A stretch of 5,806 nt of DNA from Sphingobacteriia bacterium (GTDB lineage: Bacteria > Bacteroidota > Bacteroidia > Chitinophagales > Chitinophagaceae), in NCBI GenBank assembly GCA_004294465.1, contig REAV01000121.1, forward strand, positions 1 through 5,806, written 5' to 3'. Under the pieces are notes generated by a model that saw only the letters and a program-made list of their open reading frames with translations, did no database searches and was not told where the DNA came from. The translations under genes were made by a program, and so were the position numbers. Shown here piece by piece: positions 5,588 to 5,806 of the stretch. The number at the start of each line of letters is the position of its first letter. Position 1 is the stretch's first letter.

Positions 5588-5785
5588 TTAGTCTTTCTGC
5601 GCATTCTTGGCATATTGCAAAATGGCTTTGATCGATTGTTTAGATGGAGATTGAAGCCGGAGATTGTCTAATTGATTCACTGAGCGTTGTAAAACTTCCA
5701 AACGATTTTTTAAATCACTATCTTCTTTTATAGCTTGATTGATAGCGCTAGTTAATTCAGGTGTGCAATCCTTGTATATATACAT
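5588..5785 (-). CDS. Small uncharacterised protein, 65 aa
   Basis: I do not recognise a named family with confidence. The protein is soluble, highly polar and probably all helical. It opens MYIYKDCTPELTSAINQAIK, has a possible coiled-coil or amphipathic stretch at about 24-44 (LKNRLEVLQRSVNQLDNLRL), then a QSPSKQSIKAILQYAK segment (45-60). The general look, a short helical protein ending in an SPSxxSIxxILxYA motif, resembles small conserved Bacteroidota proteins that I recall as sometimes encoded next to sigma factor genes. That is a recollection, not a demonstrated link, and the neighbour is outside the window. There is one Cys (residue 7) and no signal peptide or membrane segment. The ATG at 5785 is supported by a well-spaced Shine-Dalgarno sequence, which makes this a likely real gene despite its size. 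It lies 55 bp upstream of nth, which has its own promoter in the gap; no hairpin terminator with a T-run is visible between them. Confidence 0.65.
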   Translation of the reverse strand: MYIYKDCTPELTSAINQAIKEDSDLKNRLEVLQRSVNQLDNLRLQSPSKQSIKAILQYAKNAQKD

Positions 5786-5791
5786 AATCAG

Positions 5792-5798
5792 TTCCTCT
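5792..5798 (-). promoter_or_regulatory. Shine-Dalgarno sequence of the 65-aa gene
   Basis: The minus strand reads AGAGGAA, 6 nt before the ATG at 5785. It is the only textbook ribosome binding site in a window whose other genes lack one, and it fits a downstream gene of an operon starting beyond the right edge. Confidence 0.55.
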
Positions 5799-5806
5799 TC
5801 TTTAAA

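Overview
The window looks like a chromosomal segment from a member of the Bacteroidota, most likely Chitinophagaceae or a close relative. This rests on three things. The DNA is AT-rich. Most genes lack a Shine-Dalgarno sequence but have TAnnTTTG-type -7 boxes (the Bacteroidota housekeeping promoter) just upstream. The protein set is also typical: a Bacteroidota-style E1 dehydrogenase, a Bax1-I membrane protein and a fused gamma-alpha 2-oxoacid:ferredoxin oxidoreductase subunit. The taxonomic placement is inference from sequence character, not from a search.

Layout from left to right. Bases 1-110 hold the N-terminus of a minus-strand thiamine-diphosphate E1 2-oxoacid dehydrogenase that runs off the left edge. 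A strong minus-strand intrinsic terminator (166-192) separates it from a minus-strand pair, a lipoprotein polysaccharide deacetylase (1003-1842) followed by a Bax inhibitor-1/YccA membrane protein (210-977). The -7 box of the second gene overlaps the stop codon of the first. A 135-bp divergent spacer (1843-1977) leads to korA (1978-3834), the fused gamma-alpha subunit of 2-oxoglutarate:ferredoxin oxidoreductase. The catalytic beta subunit does not follow it. Instead there is a short AT-rich heptamer repeat and a small MmcQ/YjbR-family gene (3887-4210).

Next comes a hicA-hicB toxin-antitoxin pair (4299-4868). It has a clear promoter with a 16-bp inverted repeat between its -33 and -7 elements, a good candidate for a HicB autoregulation operator. 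hicB converges on nth (endonuclease III, 4894-5532) with only 25 bp between the stops and no visible terminator. The -7 box of nth lies only 3 bp from its ATG, which suggests a leaderless or nearly leaderless mRNA. The right end holds a 65-aa gene of unknown function (5588-5785), the only gene here with a textbook Shine-Dalgarno sequence, probably the last gene of an operon that begins outside the window.

The genes are mostly unrelated housekeeping functions (central carbon oxidation, envelope maintenance, base excision repair) with one small toxin-antitoxin module. I see no transposase, CRISPR array, tRNA, rRNA or phage gene, and no clear new multi-gene system. The most informative signals are regulatory: start codons and operators embedded in Bacteroidota -7 boxes. 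No gene-free stretch exceeds 300 bases.
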